Assembly: GCA_913055655.1 (NCBI GenBank)
Contig: CAJXKA010000002.1
Span: 402,178-466,177, forward strand
Source: an uncultured Oceanospirillales bacterium
Lineage (GTDB): Bacteria; Pseudomonadota; Gammaproteobacteria; Xanthomonadales; SZUA-36
Length of the DNA stretch: 64,000 nucleotides
Direction of reading: 5' to 3'
Shown here piece by piece: positions 1 to 9,630 of this stretch (its first letter is position 1; the number at the start of each line of letters is the position of its first letter). The translations under genes and the position numbers were made by a program. The notes beneath the pieces were generated by a model. That model made no database searches, was not told the origin of the DNA, and was given only the letters and a program-made list of their open reading frames with translations.

Positions 1-83
1 ACCCGCTGGTCCGCGTGGTGCTGGCCGAGCAGCTTTACCGGGCCTGGACCATTACCCGCAATCACCCCTATCACCGCGCCTGA
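1..83 (+). CDS. rlmH: RlmH C-terminus (partial)
   Basis: Only the last 26 codons are present, ending in TGA at 81-83. The translated tail contains LVRVVLAEQLYRAWTITRNH and ends PYHRA, which matches from memory the C-terminus of RlmH (YbeA), the SPOUT-fold methyltransferase that makes m3Psi1915 in 23S rRNA. This end carries part of the SAM-binding knot. RlmH next to a Maf protein and RNase G is common in gammaproteobacteria. The gene starts upstream of the window, so its length and start cannot be judged. Confidence 0.85.
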   Translation, partial: PLVRVVLAEQLYRAWTITRNHPYHRA

Positions 84-114
84 ACAAGAAAAAGAACATC
101 CGGGAAACGCAAGC

Positions 115-705
115 ATGAACGACGAGCCTGAACTCCTGCTGGCCTCCGCCTCACCGCGACGGCGCGAACTGCTCGACATGGTGGGCGTGCGCTACCGCGC
201 CTGGAGCGCCGATATCGACGAATCGCGGCGGGATGGCGAAGCCCCGGACGCCTATGTCCAGCGACTGGCGCGCGGCAAGGCCCTGGCCGGCGTGGCCGCG
301 CATGGTTGCGCCATTCCCGTGCTCGGCGCCGACACCATCGTGCTGCTGGATGGCGAGATCCTGGGCAAGCCCCGTGACCGTGGCGAGGCACGCGAAATGT
401 TCGCCCGACTGTCGGGTCGCCGGCACGACGTGCTGACGGCCGTTGCGGTCGCCTGTTCGGCCGATCGCGTCCTGGAGGCCATCAACCGCACCGGCGTCGA
501 ATTCGGGGAAGCGCCCGCCGCCTGGATGGACCATTACGCCACGCTGGACGAGCCCATGGACAAGGCCGGCGCGTATGCCGTGCAGGGCCTGGCCGGCCAG
601 TGGATCCGGCATATCGACGGCAGCTATTCAGGGGTCATGGGTTTGCCGCTTTTCGAGACCGGCGAACTGCTCCGGCAGGCCGGCCTGGCGCTAACGGGGC
701 ATTAA
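115..705 (+). CDS. maf: Maf-family nucleotide pyrophosphatase (YhdE type)
   Basis: A 196-residue Maf/HAM1-superfamily protein. This family hydrolyses non-canonical or surplus nucleoside triphosphates to monophosphates; YhdE-type members prefer dTTP and UTP. The hallmark SASPRR lies at residues 11-16, followed by LGADTIV, the KPRD segment and the C-terminal DKAGAYAVQG and GSYSGVMGLP motifs. Length matches E. coli YhdE (about 197). The ATG at 115 starts 31 bp after rlmH, and the rng stretch follows within 50 bp, so the three are probably co-transcribed. The YhdE rather than YceF assignment rests on overall similarity and the rng neighbour. Confidence 0.9.
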   Translation: MNDEPELLLASASPRRRELLDMVGVRYRAWSADIDESRRDGEAPDAYVQRLARGKALAGVAAHGCAIPVLGADTIVLLDGEILGKPRDRGEAREMFARLSGRRHDVLTAVAVACSADRVLEAINRTGVEFGEAPAAWMDHYATLDEPMDKAGAYAVQGLAGQWIRHIDGSYSGVMGLPLFETGELLRQAGLALTGH

Positions 706-754
706 CCGCGGAGTGCTATTCTCTAGCGCCTGTCCTGCCCGGGAGTCCGAACCC

Positions 755-2233
755 TTGAGCGAAGAAATCCTCATCAATGTCACGCCCACCGAGTCACGCG
801 TCGCCGTGCTCGAGAACGGCGTGCTCAAGGAAGTCTGGCTCGACCGCGCCAGCCATGACGGCTACCTGGGCAATATCTACAAGGGAAAGGTCTCGCGCGT
901 GCTGCCGGGCATGCAGGCGGCATTCGTGGATATCGGGCTGGAACGGACCGCGTTCCTGCACGCCTCGGACATCCACCGCGTCGACCGCGAGCGCATGACC
1001 GGCCAGGTGCCGGAACCGGATACGTCCGAACGCTCCATCTCCGAGCTGGTCACCGAGGGTGCCGAGGTGGTCGTGCAGGTGGTGAAAGACCCGATGGGCA
1101 CCAAGGGCGCGCGGCTGACCACCAGCCTGAGTGTGCCGTCGCGATTCCTGGTGCTGTTGCCGGACAGCGATCATATCGGCGTATCCGCCCGCATCGAGGA
1201 CGAGGCCGAGCGCGCCCGTTTGATCGACCTGGTGGCCCGGTTGCGGCCGGACGAAAAAGTGGGCTACATCGTCCGCACCAATGCCGAGGCCGTCGACGAA
1301 TTCGCCCTGGCGGCGGACATGGCCTTCCTGGGCAAGCTCTGGGACGCCATCGTCGAAGAGCGCGCGAAAGTCAGCGCCGGCGAGTGCATCTACGAGGACC
1401 TGGACCTGCCGCTGCGAGCGCTTCGCGACATGATGCATGCCGATGTCGAGCGCGTGCGTATCGACCACGCGGACACCCACCGGAAGGTCGGCGAGTTCGT
1501 CCGCAGTTTCATGCCGGACTGGTTGTCGCGCATCGAGCGCTACGAGGCGGAGCGGCCGATCTTCGACCTGTACGGCATCGAGGACGAAATCGAGCAGGCG
1601 CTGCACCGCACCACGCCACTGAAATCCGGTGGCTACCTGGTCATCGACCAGACCGAGGCGATGACCACCATCGACGTCAACACCGGCGGTTTCGTCGGCC
1701 ATCGCACGCTCGAAGAGACCATCTACAAGACCAACCTGGAAGCGGCGCAGGCGATCGCCCGGCAACTGCGGCTGCGCAACCTGGGTGGCATCATCATCAT
1801 CGATTTCATCGACATGCAGGACGAGGCCCACCGTGACCAGGTGATGAAAACGCTGGAGAAGGCCCTGGCGCAGGACAATGTCCGTACGTCGATTACCAGG
1901 CTGTCGGACCTGGGCCTGGTGGAGATGACGCGCAAACGTACCCGCGAAAGCCTGGGGCACGTGATGTGCGAGCCATGCCCGGTGTGCAGCGGCCGTGGTG
2001 CGGTCAAGTCCGCGGAAACCGTTTGCCTGGAAGTGGTGCGCGAGATCATGCGTTCGGGCCGGCAATTCGAGGCCAGCAAGATCCTGGTGCTGGCGTCGCC
2101 GTCGGTGGTGGATCTCGTCACGGATGAGCACTCCACGACGATCGCGGAACTGGAAGAGCTGGTCGGCAAGACCATTCGATTCCAGCGCGAAGAGCAATAC
2201 ACCCAGGAACAGTACGACGTGGTGCTGCTGTAA
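755..2233 (+). CDS. rng: Ribonuclease G
   Basis: Endoribonuclease of the RNase E/G family, involved in 16S rRNA 5' maturation and mRNA decay. An N-terminal S1-like region (GNIYKGKVSRVLPGMQAAF) is followed by the catalytic region with TTIDVNTGGFVGH and GGIIIIDFIDM, and the Zn-link CEPCPVCSGRG near residue 420. I choose the TTG at 755 although the frame is open from a GTG at 713. TTG has GGGAG at 741-745, nine bases upstream, and gives the family N-terminus SEEILINVTP. The 492-residue product fits the roughly 489 of E. coli RNase G. Its TAA is immediately followed by the yhdP ATG, so the two are translationally coupled. Confidence 0.93.
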   Translation: MSEEILINVTPTESRVAVLENGVLKEVWLDRASHDGYLGNIYKGKVSRVLPGMQAAFVDIGLERTAFLHASDIHRVDRERMTGQVPEPDTSERSISELVTEGAEVVVQVVKDPMGTKGARLTTSLSVPSRFLVLLPDSDHIGVSARIEDEAERARLIDLVARLRPDEKVGYIVRTNAEAVDEFALAADMAFLGKLWDAIVEERAKVSAGECIYEDLDLPLRALRDMMHADVERVRIDHADTHRKVGEFVRSFMPDWLSRIERYEAERPIFDLYGIEDEIEQALHRTTPLKSGGYLVIDQTEAMTTIDVNTGGFVGHRTLEETIYKTNLEAAQAIARQLRLRNLGGIIIIDFIDMQDEAHRDQVMKTLEKALAQDNVRTSITRLSDLGLVEMTRKRTRESLGHVMCEPCPVCSGRGAVKSAETVCLEVVREIMRSGRQFEASKILVLASPSVVDLVTDEHSTTIAELEELVGKTIRFQREEQYTQEQYDVVLL

Positions 2234-5200
2234 ATGGCCAAACTCCGCACATGGTGGCGGCGCCTGCGATCCATCGCCTGGACCGCGCTGACACTGGTGG
2301 TGTTGCTCGCGGCCATCCTGGTGGGCCTGGGCAAGTTGCTGATGCCTTACAGCACCCAGTTCAAACCCCGGCTCGAGGCGTGGCTTTCAGAAGAATTCAA
2401 CCAGCCGGTCCGGGTCGAATCGTTCACCGGCGAGTGGAAGGCGTTCGGGCCGCGTATCAGCCTGCGTGAAATGGAATTGCTGGGCGCGCCGGACGCCGGC
2501 GGCGGTGTCGCCCTGCGTGAAGCGGGACTGGATATCCGGCCGCTGAACGCGTTCTGGCCCGGCCGACCGCTCTACACCTTCCGCATCATCGGCGCCGACC
2601 TGGTGCTGTCGCGAAACGCGGAGGGTCGCTTCGAGCTGTCGGGCCTGGGCGTCAGCGGCCGTGGCGGCGCCGGTGAATCCGGTGGCCTGGGTAACCTGGC
2701 GCGGCTGGGTGAAGTGATGCTGGAATCTTCCAGCCTGGCCTACCGGGACCCGGCCCGCGATATCGCGTTGCAACTCGTAAACGTCGACGGCCGGATGCAG
2801 ATGTCGGCCGAGCGGCTGGCGCTCGAGGTGCGCGCCGGGGTGGCGGACGCCAGTCGTGATGATGTGCTGGGTGACATCGGCGCCACCGCCGTGGTTAACC
2901 TGGACGACGACGACCGGGTGACCGCCATTCGCTGGCACGTGGAATCCGGTGAATTCCTGCTGTCGGAACTCACACAGGGGCTGCCCGAACATGACCTGAT
3001 ACCGGATTCCGGGCGGCTGAACGCGCAGGTCTGGGGCGACTGGGCGCCGGGCCAGCCGCAGCGGATGACCGGCGTGCTGGATATCCGTGACGGCGTGCTT
3101 GCCAGCGGCGAGGAGTTGCTTCGTCTCGATCACGTGAACAGCCGGTTCCGCTGGCGCTTCACGGACCGCTACCAGTGGCGCCTTGACCTGGCCGATGTGC
3201 AGGTCAGCGAGGGCGGTCGCGAGTGGACCGCGGGCGAACTGGCCGTGGAGCGCAACCTCCCCGGCGGCCTCGGCATCTGGGTGGGCGCCGATTACCTGCT
3301 GGCCCCGTTCCCGCTGGCGCTGACCCAGCGGATCATGGCCAATTTCAACGCGCACTGGCCGCGCAACATGCCGACCACGGCCACCGCGGGCGAGATCAAC
3401 GCCTTCGACATCGTCATCAATGCCGACAAGAAGTTCGTTGGCGCCTGGGGTGAATTCCACGACCTGGCGGTGCTTGAATGGGGGCGCTGGCCGGCCGTGG
3501 ATGGGCTGAACGGCACGGCGGCGCTGGCTTATGGCCAGGGCGGCGTGGATTTCTCCGGGCAGGACGTGATCGTCAACTGGCCAAGGAACTTCCGGGCGCC
3601 TGCCATCCTGGATATTCCTGCCTGTCACATGGACATCACCTGGGGTGAGCGCTGGCAGGTGGACGTCAACGCCTGCCGGGGCGGCAACGAGCACGCCAAC
3701 CTGGAAACGCGCCTGAAATTTGTCCAGTCCGAGGGCAAACCGTATGTGGACCTGGCGGTCGCGACCGACCACCTGGACCTGCCCGCCCTGGCGGACTTCT
3801 GGCCGTCTTCACTGATGAAACCGCCGGTGCGGGAATGGCTGGCGCGGTCGATCCGCGCCGGGACGGTGGAAGAGGGCCGCTTCCTGCTGCGCGGCGACAT
3901 GGACCAGTTCCCGTTCCCCGATCACGAGGGCATCCTGGACGCCACCGCGGTGCTGTCCGGGGCGACCCTGGCTTTTCACGAAGACTGGCCCGAAGCCGAA
4001 GGTATCGATGCCGCGCTGCGGTTCCGGGGCCAGGGCATGACGATGTCAGGCTCCATCGCCGACCTCGGCGGTGTGCCGGTCCGCCAGGCCGGCGCCACCA
4101 TCCGCGATTTCCGCCGGGCGCGACTGGATATCGATTACGAGGGTCGCACGCCGTTGCCGGCGCTGGCCGCGTTCCTTCGCCAGACGCCGTTACTGGACAA
4201 CACCGATCTGGATATTGAGCAGTTCACCTTCGAGGGCCCGGCCAGCGTCAATGGCCGCGTCCGCCTGCCGCTGGGCAGCACGCCCGGGGCGCTGGACCTG
4301 TCCGGCCAGCTGGTGCTGGAGGGCAATCACTTCAGCGAATCCCAGTCTGGAGTGCGGCTGGAAAATATCGCCGGGCGGGTCGCGTATGACCGTTCGGGGT
4401 TCAGCGCCGAAGACCTGTCCACCACCTGGCAGGCCTGGCCCGCACGCCTGGACCTGGCGGCGGACTGGACAGGTGGCCAGCCCTTCAGCGCCACGCTCGA
4501 CGGCCGATTCCCCGTGGCCGAGCTGGTGGCGGCCACGCCAATGGCCGGTGATGCGATGCTGTCCCGGCTGCAGGGTGAAGCGTACTGGCAGGTCCGGTTC
4601 GACGCGGTGGCATCAGAAACAGGTGGCAACGACCTGTGGCTGGATGTCCGTTCCGACCTGCTGGGCGTCGACATGGACCTGCCCGCGCCGCTGGCAAAGG
4701 CGGCCGGCGTGGCGCGCCCGTTCACGTTGCGCTATCCGCTCAAGGCAACGGCGCCGTTGGTGGAAGTTTCAATGACCGACGTCGGTGCCCTGTCCGCGGC
4801 ACTGACCCCGGAAGGTGAGCAGATCGAGCGCGCCGCCATCCGCTTCAGCGACACGAACGCGATGCTGCCCGGGCGCGGCGAGGTGAAAATCGACGGCCGG
4901 GTCGACCGGCTGGACATGGATGGCTGGCTGGAACTGGTCACCGACTATGCCCGTGAAGGCATCCGCGCCATTCCGCTGCGGGCCACCCGGGGCGAACTGG
5001 CCGTCGACGAACTGGTGTTCATGAATCGCGCGTTCGACCAGGTGTCACTGGTCACCGACCAGCCCGAAGATGCGATTGAATTGCGCGTCGATGGCGAGGC
5101 GATGGCCGGCGACCTGCGCTATCACACCACCGCCGAGGGCGCGCACAGCCTGTCGGCGCAGATGGAACGGGTCCACATGCCCAGGCCGTTGTCCGATGGC

Positions 5201-6076
5201 ATGACGATGGACAGCGACCCGACGCGGCTGCCCGAGTTTCACCTCTACGTGCAGGACCTGCGCTACCACGGCCTGGTGGTGGGCGAAACGCGGATCGAGG
5301 CTTACCCCGTGGCCGACGGCCTGCGGATCGAGTCGGTCGAGGCCGAATCCGAGCACATGACCTTCCAGGCCCGGGGCGACTGGGTCTCGACCGGCGTCGG
5401 CAGCCGTTCCGATTTCGATATCCTGCTGACGGCCGAGAACCTGGGCGACCTGATCAGCGCCATGGCGCTGTCCGAGGTGCTCGAGGGCGGCCAGACAATG
5501 ATCCATTACAACGCCTGGTGGCCCGGCCCGCCGGCCGCATTCGAACTGGCGCACCTGAACGGCACGATGGATTTCAGTATTACCGATGGTCGCGTACTGG
5601 ACGCCAATCCCGGCGCTGGCCGTGTGCTCGGACTGTTCAGCGTGGCCGCGCTGCCGCGTCGCCTGGCGCTGGATTTCCGGGACGTGTTTGAATCGGGCTT
5701 CAATTTCGACCAGGCCGGTGCGACCGTCAACCTTGAAAGTGGCGTGGCCCGCACCGATGATTTCACCATGGAGTCCACGGCGGCCACGCTGGCCATCGAG
5801 GGCGAGGCCGACCTGGTGAACCAGCGCTTCGACTACCGCATGACGGTGCGTCCGGGTGTCAGCCAGGCATTGCCGGTGATCGGCGCGCTGGCGGCGGGGC
5901 CGCCCGGCGCGGCGGCGGGCCTGGCGTTGCAGGGCCTGCTGCGCGACGCGCTGGGCGACGCCACCGAGGCGCGCTACAACATTGTCGGCCCCTGGTCCGA
6001 CCCCGAAGTGACCCGCCAGCAGGCCCCGCAGGCCGTGGCTGAAACTCCCGGCGCGGAAGATCCCCCGGGCCCCTGA
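2234..6076 (+). CDS. yhdP: YhdP, AsmA-like envelope phospholipid-transport protein
   Basis: A 1280-residue protein with one N-terminal membrane helix (residues 16-34, [20 protein letters not shown]) and a very long periplasmic part rich in beta-strand repeats, as in the DUF3971/AsmA_2 (TamB-like) family. The C-terminal region with [20 protein letters not shown] and [12 protein letters not shown] is typical of YhdP. E. coli YhdP helps move phospholipids between inner and outer membranes and affects enterobacterial common antigen and stationary-phase permeability. The start codon directly abuts the rng stop. The rng-yhdP-tldD order is shared with E. coli. Function is by family; nothing substrate-specific is visible. 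Confidence 0.9.
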   Translation: MAKLRTWWRRLRSIAWTALTLVVLLAAILVGLGKLLMPYSTQFKPRLEAWLSEEFNQPVRVESFTGEWKAFGPRISLREMELLGAPDAGGGVALREAGLDIRPLNAFWPGRPLYTFRIIGADLVLSRNAEGRFELSGLGVSGRGGAGESGGLGNLARLGEVMLESSSLAYRDPARDIALQLVNVDGRMQMSAERLALEVRAGVADASRDDVLGDIGATAVVNLDDDDRVTAIRWHVESGEFLLSELTQGLPEHDLIPDSGRLNAQVWGDWAPGQPQRMTGVLDIRDGVLASGEELLRLDHVNSRFRWRFTDRYQWRLDLADVQVSEGGREWTAGELAVERNLPGGLGIWVGADYLLAPFPLALTQRIMANFNAHWPRNMPTTATAGEINAFDIVINADKKFVGAWGEFHDLAVLEWGRWPAVDGLNGTAALAYGQGGVDFSGQDVIVNWPRNFRAPAILDIPACHMDITWGERWQVDVNACRGGNEHANLETRLKFVQSEGKPYVDLAVATDHLDLPALADFWPSSLMKPPVREWLARSIRAGTVEEGRFLLRGDMDQFPFPDHEGILDATAVLSGATLAFHEDWPEAEGIDAALRFRGQGMTMSGSIADLGGVPVRQAGATIRDFRRARLDIDYEGRTPLPALAAFLRQTPLLDNTDLDIEQFTFEGPASVNGRVRLPLGSTPGALDLSGQLVLEGNHFSESQSGVRLENIAGRVAYDRSGFSAEDLSTTWQAWPARLDLAADWTGGQPFSATLDGRFPVAELVAATPMAGDAMLSRLQGEAYWQVRFDAVASETGGNDLWLDVRSDLLGVDMDLPAPLAKAAGVARPFTLRYPLKATAPLVEVSMTDVGALSAALTPEGEQIERAAIRFSDTNAMLPGRGEVKIDGRVDRLDMDGWLELVTDYAREGIRAIPLRATRGELAVDELVFMNRAFDQVSLVTDQPEDAIELRVDGEAMAGDLRYHTTAEGAHSLSAQMERVHMPRPLSDGMTMDSDPTRLPEFHLYVQDLRYHGLVVGETRIEAYPVADGLRIESVEAESEHMTFQARGDWVSTGVGSRSDFDILLTAENLGDLISAMALSEVLEGGQTMIHYNAWWPGPPAAFELAHLNGTMDFSITDGRVLDANPGAGRVLGLFSVAALPRRLALDFRDVFESGFNFDQAGATVNLESGVARTDDFTMESTAATLAIEGEADLVNQRFDYRMTVRPGVSQALPVIGALAAGPPGAAAGLALQGLLRDALGDATEARYNIVGPWSDPEVTRQQAPQAVAETPGAEDPPGP

Positions 6077-6092
6077 ACAAAGGACAACTCGC

Positions 6093-7535
6093 ATGACCGA
6101 ATCATTGGCGCTGGCGCAGAGTCGCCTGCTGGAACCCGGTGGCCTGGACGAGAGCGATCTCGCCCGGGTGCTGTCCGACCTCATGGGCGCGCGCATCGAC
6201 GGCGGCGACCTGTATTTCCAGTCCACGGCCCGCGAGGCCTGGTCACTGGAGGACGGGCGCGTCCGCAACGCCACCCACTCGGTGGAGCAGGGCGTGGGCA
6301 TCCGCGCGGTTGACGGTGACAAGACCGGCTTCGCCTACGCCGACGAGATCGTCCTGCCTTCCCTGCTGCAGGCTTCCAGCGCCGCCCGCGCCATCGCCCG
6401 CCAGGGCGGCGACCAGTCGGTGCAGGCCTGGACCCGCCGCGAGCCGAGCGCACTGTACGTGCCGGACGACCCGCTGACCTCGATGGAGGCGGTCGACAAG
6501 GTGGACCTGCTGCGCAAGATCGACGCCTACGCACGCTCGCTGGATCCGCGCGTCAGCCAGGTCATGGTCAGCCTGGCCGCGTCGCATGAAACCATCCTGG
6601 TGGCGGCCGTCGACGGCGACCTGGCCGGTGACGTGCGGCCGCTGGTGCGGTTGTCCGTGACCGTCATCGCCGAGCAGAACGGCCGCCGCGAGCAGGGCAG
6701 CGACGGTGGCGGCGGGCGCTTCGACTACCGTCGCCTGCTGGCCGACGACGGCTGGCGGCACATCGCCGACGAGGCCGTGCGCCAGGCGCTGGTCAACCTG
6801 GAAGCCGAGGATGCACCGGCCGGCACCATGCCGGTGGTGCTGGGCCCGGGCTGGCCGGGGGTGCTGCTGCACGAGGCCGTCGGCCACGGCCTGGAAGGCG
6901 ACTTCAACCGCAAGGGCACCTCGGCCTATTCCGGTCGCATCGGCGAAAAAGTGGCCGCCGACGGCGTCACCATCGTCGACAACGGCACCATCGCGGCGCG
7001 CCGCGGTTCGCTCAGCATCGACGACGAGGGCACGCCCACGGGCGAAACGGTGCTGATCGAGAACGGCATCCTGCGCGGCTACATGCAGGACAAGATGAAC
7101 GCCCGGTTGATGGGCATGAAGGCCACCGGCAACGGCCGGCGCGAGTCGTTCGCGCACCTGCCGATGCCGCGCATGACCAACACCTACATGCTGGCCGGCC
7201 AGCACGATCCCGAAGAAATCATCGCCTCGGTCGACAGGGGCATCTACGCGGTGAACTTCGCCGGCGGCCAGGTGGATATCACCTCCGGCCGCTTCGTGTT
7301 CTCCGCCAGCGAGGCCTACCTGATCGAAAACGGCAAGGTCACGCGCCCGGTGCGCGGCGCCACGCTGATCGGCAATGGCCCCGACGCGATGAACAGGGTG
7401 AGCATGGTGGGCAACGACCTGGCGCTGGATGCCGGCATCGGCGTCTGCGGCAAGGACGGGCAGAGCGTGCCCGTGGGCGTGGGCCAGCCGACGCTGAAAC
7501 TCGACCAGCTGACTGTCGGTGGCACCGCGTCGTGA
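6093..7535 (+). CDS. tldD: Metalloprotease TldD
   Basis: A 480-residue peptidase U62/M103 protein. The zinc-binding HExxxH is at residues 260-265 (HEAVGH, within [14 protein letters not shown]). TldD forms a heterodimer with TldE/PmbA that degrades unfolded peptides, processes microcin B17 and participates in CcdA turnover. The length matches E. coli TldD (481). The start ATG has AGGACA about seven bases upstream and lies 16 bp after yhdP. The partner pmbA is 600 bp downstream on the same strand, separated by the oppositely oriented darP gene. Confidence 0.95.
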   Translation: MTESLALAQSRLLEPGGLDESDLARVLSDLMGARIDGGDLYFQSTAREAWSLEDGRVRNATHSVEQGVGIRAVDGDKTGFAYADEIVLPSLLQASSAARAIARQGGDQSVQAWTRREPSALYVPDDPLTSMEAVDKVDLLRKIDAYARSLDPRVSQVMVSLAASHETILVAAVDGDLAGDVRPLVRLSVTVIAEQNGRREQGSDGGGGRFDYRRLLADDGWRHIADEAVRQALVNLEAEDAPAGTMPVVLGPGWPGVLLHEAVGHGLEGDFNRKGTSAYSGRIGEKVAADGVTIVDNGTIAARRGSLSIDDEGTPTGETVLIENGILRGYMQDKMNARLMGMKATGNGRRESFAHLPMPRMTNTYMLAGQHDPEEIIASVDRGIYAVNFAGGQVDITSGRFVFSASEAYLIENGKVTRPVRGATLIGNGPDAMNRVSMVGNDLALDAGIGVCGKDGQSVPVGVGQPTLKLDQLTVGGTAS

Positions 7536-7583
7536 GCGGGCCGACCGGATCGGTCCGCGCGTGCAGGGCCCGCCCGTGAAGGT
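7536..7583. other. GC-rich inverted repeat between tldD and darP
   Basis: The 48 bp between these convergent stop codons contain the short palindrome GACCGGATCGGTC inside a larger imperfect GCGGGCC/GGGCCCGC pairing that extends just into darP. No T-tract follows on either strand, so it is at best a non-classical terminator serving both genes. Confidence 0.3.
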
Positions 7584-8123
7584 TCAGGCCGAGGTGTTGT
7601 CCAGCGGCGGCAGCGGCTCGCGTTCATCGAGCTCCCGCAGCATGCGAAACAGCTTCCGCGCCGATGCGGGCGGCTTGTTTGCGGCCGCTTCGCGCCGACC
7701 GTTGCGGACCAGCTGTCGCAGCGCCTGGGCATCGACATCATGACGGGCATCCAGCAGCGGCCCGAGCGCGCCGTCGCCACCGTCCAGCAACGCGTCCCGC
7801 CAGGCCTCGGCCCGGTGGTGGCGCGCCGTCAGCTGGCGCGCGTCGGCGTCGCGCGCCGCCAGCGCCTCGTCAATCGCGGCGGTATCGACGTGCTGCAACA
7901 GGCTGCCCAGGTGACCGAACTGGCGCTTCTTGGCCACGTTGGCCTTGATCGAGCGCGCGAAGCGCACGGCCTCGAGGATGTTGTCGTCCAGCGGCAACTG
8001 GTTGAGCACGCCTTCCGGCAGCGCCGCCAGCCGTTTGCCCAGGTCAACCCGCGCGCGCGCCTCGCGCTTCAACTGGCTTTTACTGACCGGCTCGTCGCCG
8101 GCCCCGTTATCGAATTCGTTCAT
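7584..8123 (-). CDS. darP: Ribosome maturation factor DarP (YjgA, DUF615)
   Basis: A 179-residue protein matching the YjgA/DarP family, which associates with late 50S precursors and promotes peptidyl-transferase-centre maturation. Family signatures are VSKSQLKREA near the N-terminus and NKPPASARKLFRMLREL near the C-terminus. The ATG at 8123 is preferred. An in-frame TTG at 8135 would add four residues and overlap the pmbA start codon, and neither start has a strong Shine-Dalgarno. The gene runs against its neighbours, converging on tldD and diverging from pmbA, an arrangement I recall from E. coli for yjgA and pmbA. Confidence 0.9.
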   Translation of the reverse strand: MNEFDNGAGDEPVSKSQLKREARARVDLGKRLAALPEGVLNQLPLDDNILEAVRFARSIKANVAKKRQFGHLGSLLQHVDTAAIDEALAARDADARQLTARHHRAEAWRDALLDGGDGALGPLLDARHDVDAQALRQLVRNGRREAAANKPPASARKLFRMLRELDEREPLPPLDNTSA

Positions 8124-8134
8124 GGAGTTGATCA

Positions 8135-9496
8135 ATGTCAGATGCGACTAGCGTAGCCCAGGCGGAGGCCGACCGTAAGGCCGGCTTCGAAGAACTGGAG
8201 GCACGCGTCGAAGATGCGCTGCGCCGCGCCACCGCTGCAGGCGTCGACGGTGCCGAGGCCACCGCCAGCATCCACGGCGGCCTGAGCGTCAACGTGCGCC
8301 TGGGCGAAGTGGAAACGATCGAGCACACGCGCGACCGCGGCATTTCGATCACGGTCTACGCGGGCGGCCGCAAGGGCCATGCCAGCAGCGCCGACCTGGA
8401 GCCGGAATCGGTGCTGGCCTGCGTCGACCGCGCCGTCGAGATCGCCCGCTTCACCGAGGCCGACAACTGCAACGGCCTGGCCGACCCGGACCGCATGGCC
8501 ACCGAGTTTCCCGACCTCGACCTGTGGCACCCCCATGACCTGGACGCCCAGGCGGCGATCGACCGCGCGCTGGCCATCGAGGCCGCCGGGCGCGCCGACG
8601 CGGGTATCACCAATTCCGAGGGTGGCAGCGTTTCCAGCAGCTTCGGCCAGTCAGTCTACGGCAACAGCAACGGCTTCCTGGGCCGTTCAAACGGCACCCG
8701 GTACGGCCAGAGCTGCGTACTGGTCGGCGGCAAGGGCGAAGGCATGCAGCGGGACTACTGGTACGACTCCACGCGCCGCTTTGAGGACCTGGAGTCACCC
8801 GAGTTCACCGGCCGGGAGGCTGCGCGCCGCACGCTGCGTCGCCTGAATGCGCGCCGGGTGCCGACGGCGAAAGTGCCGGTGGTGTTCGCGGCGGAAGTCG
8901 CCCGTTCGCTGCTCGGCCATTTCACCGGCGCCATCGCCGGCTCGGCCCTGTACCGCAACGCCTCGTTCCTGAAAGACGCCGTCGGCCAGCCGATTTTCCC
9001 GGACTGGCTGACCATCTCCGAGCGCCCATTCGAACCGCGCGCCGCCGGCAGCGCCAGCTTCGATGCCGAGGGCGTGACCCCCGCCGAGCGCGACATCATC
9101 GACGCCGGCGTGCTGACCGGCTACATCCTGTCCAGTTACTCCGCCCGCCGCCTGGGCCTGCAAACCACCGGCAACGCCGGCGGCGTCCACAACCTGCGCA
9201 TCGGCGGCGCCCGCGGCACCCAGGACGACCTGCTCGCGAACATCGGCACCGGCCTGCTGGTGACCGAGGTCATGGGCCAGGGCGTCAACCTGCTGACCGG
9301 CGACTACTCCCGCGGCGCCTCCGGCTTCTGGGTCGAAAACGGCGAACTCGCCTACCCGGTCGAAGAAGTCACCGTCGCCGGCAACCTGCGTGACATGTTT
9401 TCAAACATCCGCGCGATTGGTGAAGACGTCGATACGCGCGGTAATGCGCATATCGGTTCTGTTGTTATTGATGGGATGACGTTGGCTGGGGAGTAG
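8135..9496 (+). CDS. pmbA: Metalloprotease subunit TldE/PmbA
   Basis: A 453-residue U62-family subunit that lacks the HExxxH of TldD and pairs with it. GGAG at 8124-8127 lies seven bases before the ATG. Family blocks include SSSFGQSVYGNSNGF, SLLGHFTGAIAGSALY and the C-terminal GNAHIGSVVIDGMTLAGE. Codon choice changes in the last 100 bp (from about 9398): after strongly GC-ending codons come runs such as GTTGTTATTGAT. A diverged second copy of this 3' end lies 2.2 kb downstream at 11638. The TAG stop falls inside a heptanucleotide repeat array. Together these suggest the 3' end was replaced by an integration event. Confidence 0.95.
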   Translation: MSDATSVAQAEADRKAGFEELEARVEDALRRATAAGVDGAEATASIHGGLSVNVRLGEVETIEHTRDRGISITVYAGGRKGHASSADLEPESVLACVDRAVEIARFTEADNCNGLADPDRMATEFPDLDLWHPHDLDAQAAIDRALAIEAAGRADAGITNSEGGSVSSSFGQSVYGNSNGFLGRSNGTRYGQSCVLVGGKGEGMQRDYWYDSTRRFEDLESPEFTGREAARRTLRRLNARRVPTAKVPVVFAAEVARSLLGHFTGAIAGSALYRNASFLKDAVGQPIFPDWLTISERPFEPRAAGSASFDAEGVTPAERDIIDAGVLTGYILSSYSARRLGLQTTGNAGGVHNLRIGGARGTQDDLLANIGTGLLVTEVMGQGVNLLTGDYSRGASGFWVENGELAYPVEEVTVAGNLRDMFSNIRAIGEDVDTRGNAHIGSVVIDGMTLAGE

Positions 9497-9524
9497 TAAG
9501 CAGTAAACAGTGAGCAGTAAGTGG
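9489..9524 (+). repeat. Heptanucleotide array at the pmbA stop codon
   Basis: Tandem degenerate 7-mers: GGGAGTA, (G)GTAAGCA at 9497, GTAAACA at 9504, GTGAGCA at 9511 and GTAAGTG at 9518. The pmbA TAG (9494-9496) lies at the array's beginning. Units with TAA or TGA at a 7-base period put stop codons in all three plus-strand frames. The same family occurs at 11687-11785 and 50645-50743. This copy has no inverted partner next to it. Confidence 0.8.
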
Positions 9525-9533
9525 TGGCGACCC

Positions 9534-9565
9534 AAAAGGTGCAGGTTGCATGAATGGCAACCTGC
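9534..9565 (-). terminator. Probable intrinsic terminator of the S9 peptidase gene
   Basis: GCAGGTTGC (9541-9549) and GCAACCTGC (9557-9565) form a perfect 9-bp stem with a 7-base loop. Read leftward, the stem is followed by ACC and then TTTT (complement of 9534-9537), about 65 bp past the peptidase stop codon. The T-run is short, so efficiency is uncertain. Confidence 0.55.
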
Positions 9566-9630
9566 CAGGCACATGGTAGAGGTCAATCCGGTTCAGGAAC
9601 TCAATCGTGTGGCGACTTCGGGCTTCGGTT

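Noticed and set aside
713..754. GTG at 713 as the rng start
   Set aside because: It adds 14 residues unlike RNase G, lies 8 bp after the maf stop without a good Shine-Dalgarno, and the TTG at 755 has GGGAG and the family N-terminus.
794..2197. Long minus-strand open frame of 467 codons opposite rng
   Set aside because: Shadow of a high-GC gene: the protein is His/Arg/Gln-rich with no domain, and the plus strand encodes a full RNase G. The same applies to long antisense frames opposite nuoL, nuoC/D, infB and the M16 peptidase gene.
9541..9565. Terminal inverted repeat of an insertion sequence
   Set aside because: The two arms are 7 bases apart, form a hairpin and are followed by T4 on the strand of the peptidase gene; no transposase exists in the cassette. 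A terminator explains it.
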